64,000 nucleotides of DNA from Gammaproteobacteria bacterium. Lineage in GTDB: Bacteria > Pseudomonadota > Gammaproteobacteria > Pseudomonadales > Cellvibrionaceae. This document shows positions 61,765-64,000 of this stretch, piece by piece. The position numbers and the translations under genes were made by a program. Every line of letters begins with the position of its first letter. Within the stretch, counting starts at the first letter, position 1. The notes under the pieces are model-generated. The model had not been told where the DNA came from, did not search any database, and saw nothing but the letters and a program-made list of their open reading frames with translations. The DNA is taken from contig SEBU01000001.1 in assembly GCA_004173475.1 (NCBI GenBank), positions 186,001-250,000 of the forward strand. The letters are read 5' to 3'.

Positions 61765-62901
61765 TTATTTGCCCTCTTGCTTTTTCTGTTGCAATAACTC
61801 AGGTAGCGATTCCGCTTTTTTTTCTGGATCGTTTGATTCTTCCGCCATAATTTTCACAGTTTGCCCGGCGCGTATTTTTTGTAGGCCGTGTGTCACGACT
61901 TTTTCGCCAGCTTGCAAACCTTTTTCAATCTCAACATATCCCTTGTATCTCTGGCCAATATATACCTGACGCTTTTCTACCGACCAGGAATCTGCTTTGT
62001 CATTTTTATTGGGCTGCAAAACAAACACAAAATTATTACTGCCCATAGGAATCAGCGCAGATTCACTAACTACTAACGACTTACGAAGATCTGCATGTAT
62101 AACAACGCTCATCAAAACGCCTTGCTGTAATTCGCGGTTGGGATTATCCAAAATCGCACGAACCTTAATTGAGCGTGTGGCCTCATCGACTTGATTGTCC
62201 ATGCTAAAAATTTTTCCTTTAAATATTTTATCGCCAAGGACCTTACTCTGGGCTTCAATCGGTAAATCGGTGCGCAAACTTTGCAAATAAATAGATGGAA
62301 CAGTAAAGTCCAATTTCATTTTGCTGTCGTCGTTAAGGGTTGTGATAGTTTGGCCAGGTGTGACAAGGCTGCCCAGACTTATATCGCGTAGTCCAACCAC
62401 ACCGCTGAAAGGAGCGGTAATTAATAAATCCTTATAGCGAGCCTGTAAGGCCAGGAAGCGAGCGTTGGCTGTATCGTAGTCACGTTTGAGTTCATCCAAG
62501 GTTGCAGGTGACACCGCGCCCGTTTTTGCGAGGGATTGAGTGCGTTGTAATTGCTTTTTGGCGTCTTCAGCAGTCAGGCGTGCTTCTTCCATTAAAGCTG
62601 ATTCTTCTGCATTGGTCATTTCAACAAGCACTGCGCCTTTTTCAACACGCTGGGCATCATCAAAACGAATGTGAGTCACTGTCTTTGTTGTTTTTGCAGT
62701 AATACGTGTTGATTCATAAGCACGAAGATTGCCCAATGCCTCGATATTATTTTGTAAATCACGAAGTGTTGCGGATTGAACAATTACACTGACAACTTGC
62801 TCGCCCCGCTCCGGCTTTTGGGCATGGGCAGACGCAGCGAAAATAAATATCACAGAAAAGAACAGACGCACTGCAAAAAACAAAGGCATAGTAAATCTCA
62901 A
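61765..62901 (-). CDS. Periplasmic adaptor subunit of RND efflux pump
   Basis: Membrane fusion protein (AcrA/MexE-like) linking the RND pump to the outer-membrane channel. 378 residues; Sec signal peptide ending SAHA-Q near residue 28 with no lipobox, so soluble rather than a lipoprotein. Lipoyl/barrel-sandwich halves (VRFDDAQRVEKGAVLVEM and APFSGVVGLRDISLGSLV) flank an alpha-hairpin (LTAEDAKKQLQRTQSLAKTG). The last 20 residues are basic/Gln-rich. First gene of the pair; no TetR- or LysR-type regulator is adjacent. Confidence 0.92.
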   Translation of the reverse strand: MRFTMPLFFAVRLFFSVIFIFAASAHAQKPERGEQVVSVIVQSATLRDLQNNIEALGNLRAYESTRITAKTTKTVTHIRFDDAQRVEKGAVLVEMTNAEESALMEEARLTAEDAKKQLQRTQSLAKTGAVSPATLDELKRDYDTANARFLALQARYKDLLITAPFSGVVGLRDISLGSLVTPGQTITTLNDDSKMKLDFTVPSIYLQSLRTDLPIEAQSKVLGDKIFKGKIFSMDNQVDEATRSIKVRAILDNPNRELQQGVLMSVVIHADLRKSLVVSESALIPMGSNNFVFVLQPNKNDKADSWSVEKRQVYIGQRYKGYVEIEKGLQAGEKVVTHGLQKIRAGQTVKIMAEESNDPEKKAESLPELLQQKKQEGK

Positions 62902-63096
62902 GGTTGAATATGATCTAAATGGGTGTCGGCAAAAAGCAATATACCTAACGAAAAATAAGATCGTCGAGAGCGTATCTTAGGGCCTGACTCAAAAATCGCC
63001 GCGATTTTAACACTTGTTTACGCGTGGAATATGACGACGACAGAATAAATTTGGCGGGTCGCTGCCTAGTTTTTCTACTGCATCATCAGTAATATT

Positions 63097-63600
63097 TTAA
63101 AAATCATCTTCGTCTTCATCGAAACGTTCATTGGTGCGTTTTAAAGCATATTGAATGTTAGTGGTTGAAAAACCCCTTGCGGTTAGAAACCGAATTCGCC
63201 GGGCTTTTTCCTTGAGATCACCGATGGGGGCTTTCCCGAATTTTTTTTCATAGGCTTTTAATGCTAATTGATTCCAATCCACATTGTCGTGATTGCCACC
63301 AATGTGCTTATCAATTAGATCAGCACTAATACCTTTTTCTTTTAATTCCATGCGAATGACCAAAGCACCTTTTCCTTGCCTTAAACGCATATTTACGAAG
63401 GCTTCCGAAAATCGATCATCGCTTTGCAAATTATCTTGCTGCAATTTATTAATAACACTTGTGATTAACTCTGGTGAGGCAAACTTTTTAGCCAGCTTTA
63501 CCTGCAACTCCTTCGCGGAGTGTTCGCGCAGGGACAATAAGTTCATAGCGGCCATGCGAATCTGTGCTGGCGTTACTGCAGGATTTTCCGCATCAATCAT
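63097..63600 (-). CDS. recX: Regulatory protein RecX
   Basis: Small helical modulator of RecA that caps or destabilises its filaments. 167 residues from ATG 63600 (MIDAENPAVTPAQ) behind AGGAG; the open frame extends 30 codons further and crosses a terminator, so it is rejected. Three-helix repeats are seen: LLSLREHSAKELQVKL, RMELKEKGISADLI and RFLTARGFSTTNIQYAL. The usual neighbour recA is not adjacent within the window. Confidence 0.9.
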   Translation of the reverse strand: MIDAENPAVTPAQIRMAAMNLLSLREHSAKELQVKLAKKFASPELITSVINKLQQDNLQSDDRFSEAFVNMRLRQGKGALVIRMELKEKGISADLIDKHIGGNHDNVDWNQLALKAYEKKFGKAPIGDLKEKARRIRFLTARGFSTTNIQYALKRTNERFDEDEDDF

Positions 63601-63666
63601 AGATGCTCCTAAAATGGCTATTCCGTAAAAACAAATAGTTGATGCGCCGTAAATATCTCTCACCAT

Positions 63667-63692
63667 AAAAAATGGCCGCATCGCGGCCATTT
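63667..63692 (-). terminator. Terminator of the DUF4136 gene
   Basis: AAATGGCCGC (63670-63679) pairs perfectly with GCGGCCATTT (63683-63692), loop ATC. On the minus strand the stem runs into T6. It isolates recX from the upstream gene. Confidence 0.88.
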
Positions 63693-63713
63693 AATAATTT
63701 TTAGAAGTGCTGA

Positions 63714-64000
63714 TTATTTCACGGGAGGAAATTGGGAAAGCACTTCGAGAACCGCGCTGGTTAAAATTTCACGTTGCTTTTGCGGGCTCAAACTTCTACT
63801 TAGACGTTTTTCTGAAACACCGCGCCAAATTGGTTGTTGGGTTTTAGCATCCACCATATCAATAATTAAACTACCTTGATTGTAGACTCTGACACTTGCA
63901 AGTGGAGGACGATAGAAAAAAGGTGATGGATAACGATAGCCCCTACCCCAATACCCATACCCGTACAATTCATCGTAAGTGTTAGGGTCCAGTTTTTCTT
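63714..64000 (-). CDS. DUF4136 family protein, 5' end cut by window
   Basis: C-terminal part of a DUF4136 protein; these are mostly outer-membrane-linked lipoproteins of unknown function. The frame stays open to the window edge (reads EKLDPNTYDELYGYGYWGRGY), so the N-terminus, where a lipobox would lie, is missing. Family features: Gly/Tyr-rich loop, VYNQGSLIIDMVDAKTQQPIWRG and the following GVSEKRLS. A terminator follows the stop. Confidence 0.82.
   Translation of the reverse strand, partial: EKLDPNTYDELYGYGYWGRGYRYPSPFFYRPPLASVRVYNQGSLIIDMVDAKTQQPIWRGVSEKRLSRSLSPQKQREILTSAVLEVLSQFPPVK

Overview
The window is an ordinary chromosomal segment of a gammaproteobacterium, with no phage, integrase, transposase, rRNA or tRNA gene that I can see. 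Protein sequences and gene order point to the Cellvibrionales (Cellvibrio and relatives). The run trxB, aat, bpt, infA, clpA, clpS, cspD, icd, mnmA, hflD, purB, RoxA-type cupin, GNAT is close to the Pseudomonas aeruginosa order as I remember it. The organism is an inference from gene content; no rRNA is present to confirm it.

Layout. 1-1212: 3' part of xseA. 1220-3802: thiamine thiazole cluster thiO-thiS-thiG behind a promoter and a TPP riboswitch, with a palindromic repeat between thiO and thiS. 3843-6103: HD-GYP protein and AEC-family permease (minus strand). 6174-15542: the conserved minus-strand block ndk-rlmN-pilW-rodZ-ispG-hisS-yfgM-bamB-der, read right to left. 15673-24112: Fe-S assembly operon iscR-iscS-sufB-sufC-sufD-sufS-sufA-sufT-sufE (minus strand), with an IscR-type operator upstream and a 382-base repeat-like spacer between sufB and sufC; trmJ lies upstream. 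25709-31250: a signalling module of a large multi-PAS histidine kinase, an Rcp1-like single-domain receiver and a REC-GGDEF-EAL protein. 31273-37436: DUF1289 protein, trxB, and the stress operon prkA-yeaH-spoVR. 37757-42861: N-degron cluster aat-bpt, infA, clpA-clpS, then cspD. 42935-49235: orphan periplasmic binding protein, monomeric icd, rluE, nudJ and an acyltransferase. 49511-55240: mnmA, hflD, purB, roxA, a GNAT and an unknown protein. 55513-64000: HU/H1-like nucleoid protein, HIT protein, proS, RND efflux pump with its adaptor, recX, and a truncated DUF4136 lipoprotein gene.

How the genes work together. ThiO, ThiS and ThiG make the thiazole part of thiamine under product feedback by TPP. 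The minus-strand block handles tRNA charging, isoprenoid synthesis, cell shape, pilus and outer-membrane assembly and ribosome maturation. The iscR-suf operon supplies Fe-S clusters, including those needed by IspG and RlmN encoded beside it. Aat and Bpt place leucine or phenylalanine on protein N-termini, and ClpS delivers such proteins to ClpA(P). The kinase, receiver and REC-GGDEF-EAL genes probably turn an unknown membrane signal into a change in c-di-GMP.

I found no clear undescribed system. The best leads are the kinase/receiver/GGDEF-EAL module with its unclassified membrane sensor, the hairpin-rich spacer inside the suf operon, the GNAT plus unknown protein pair, and the HU protein with an H1-like tail. 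Promoters and terminators were read by eye and are predictions.
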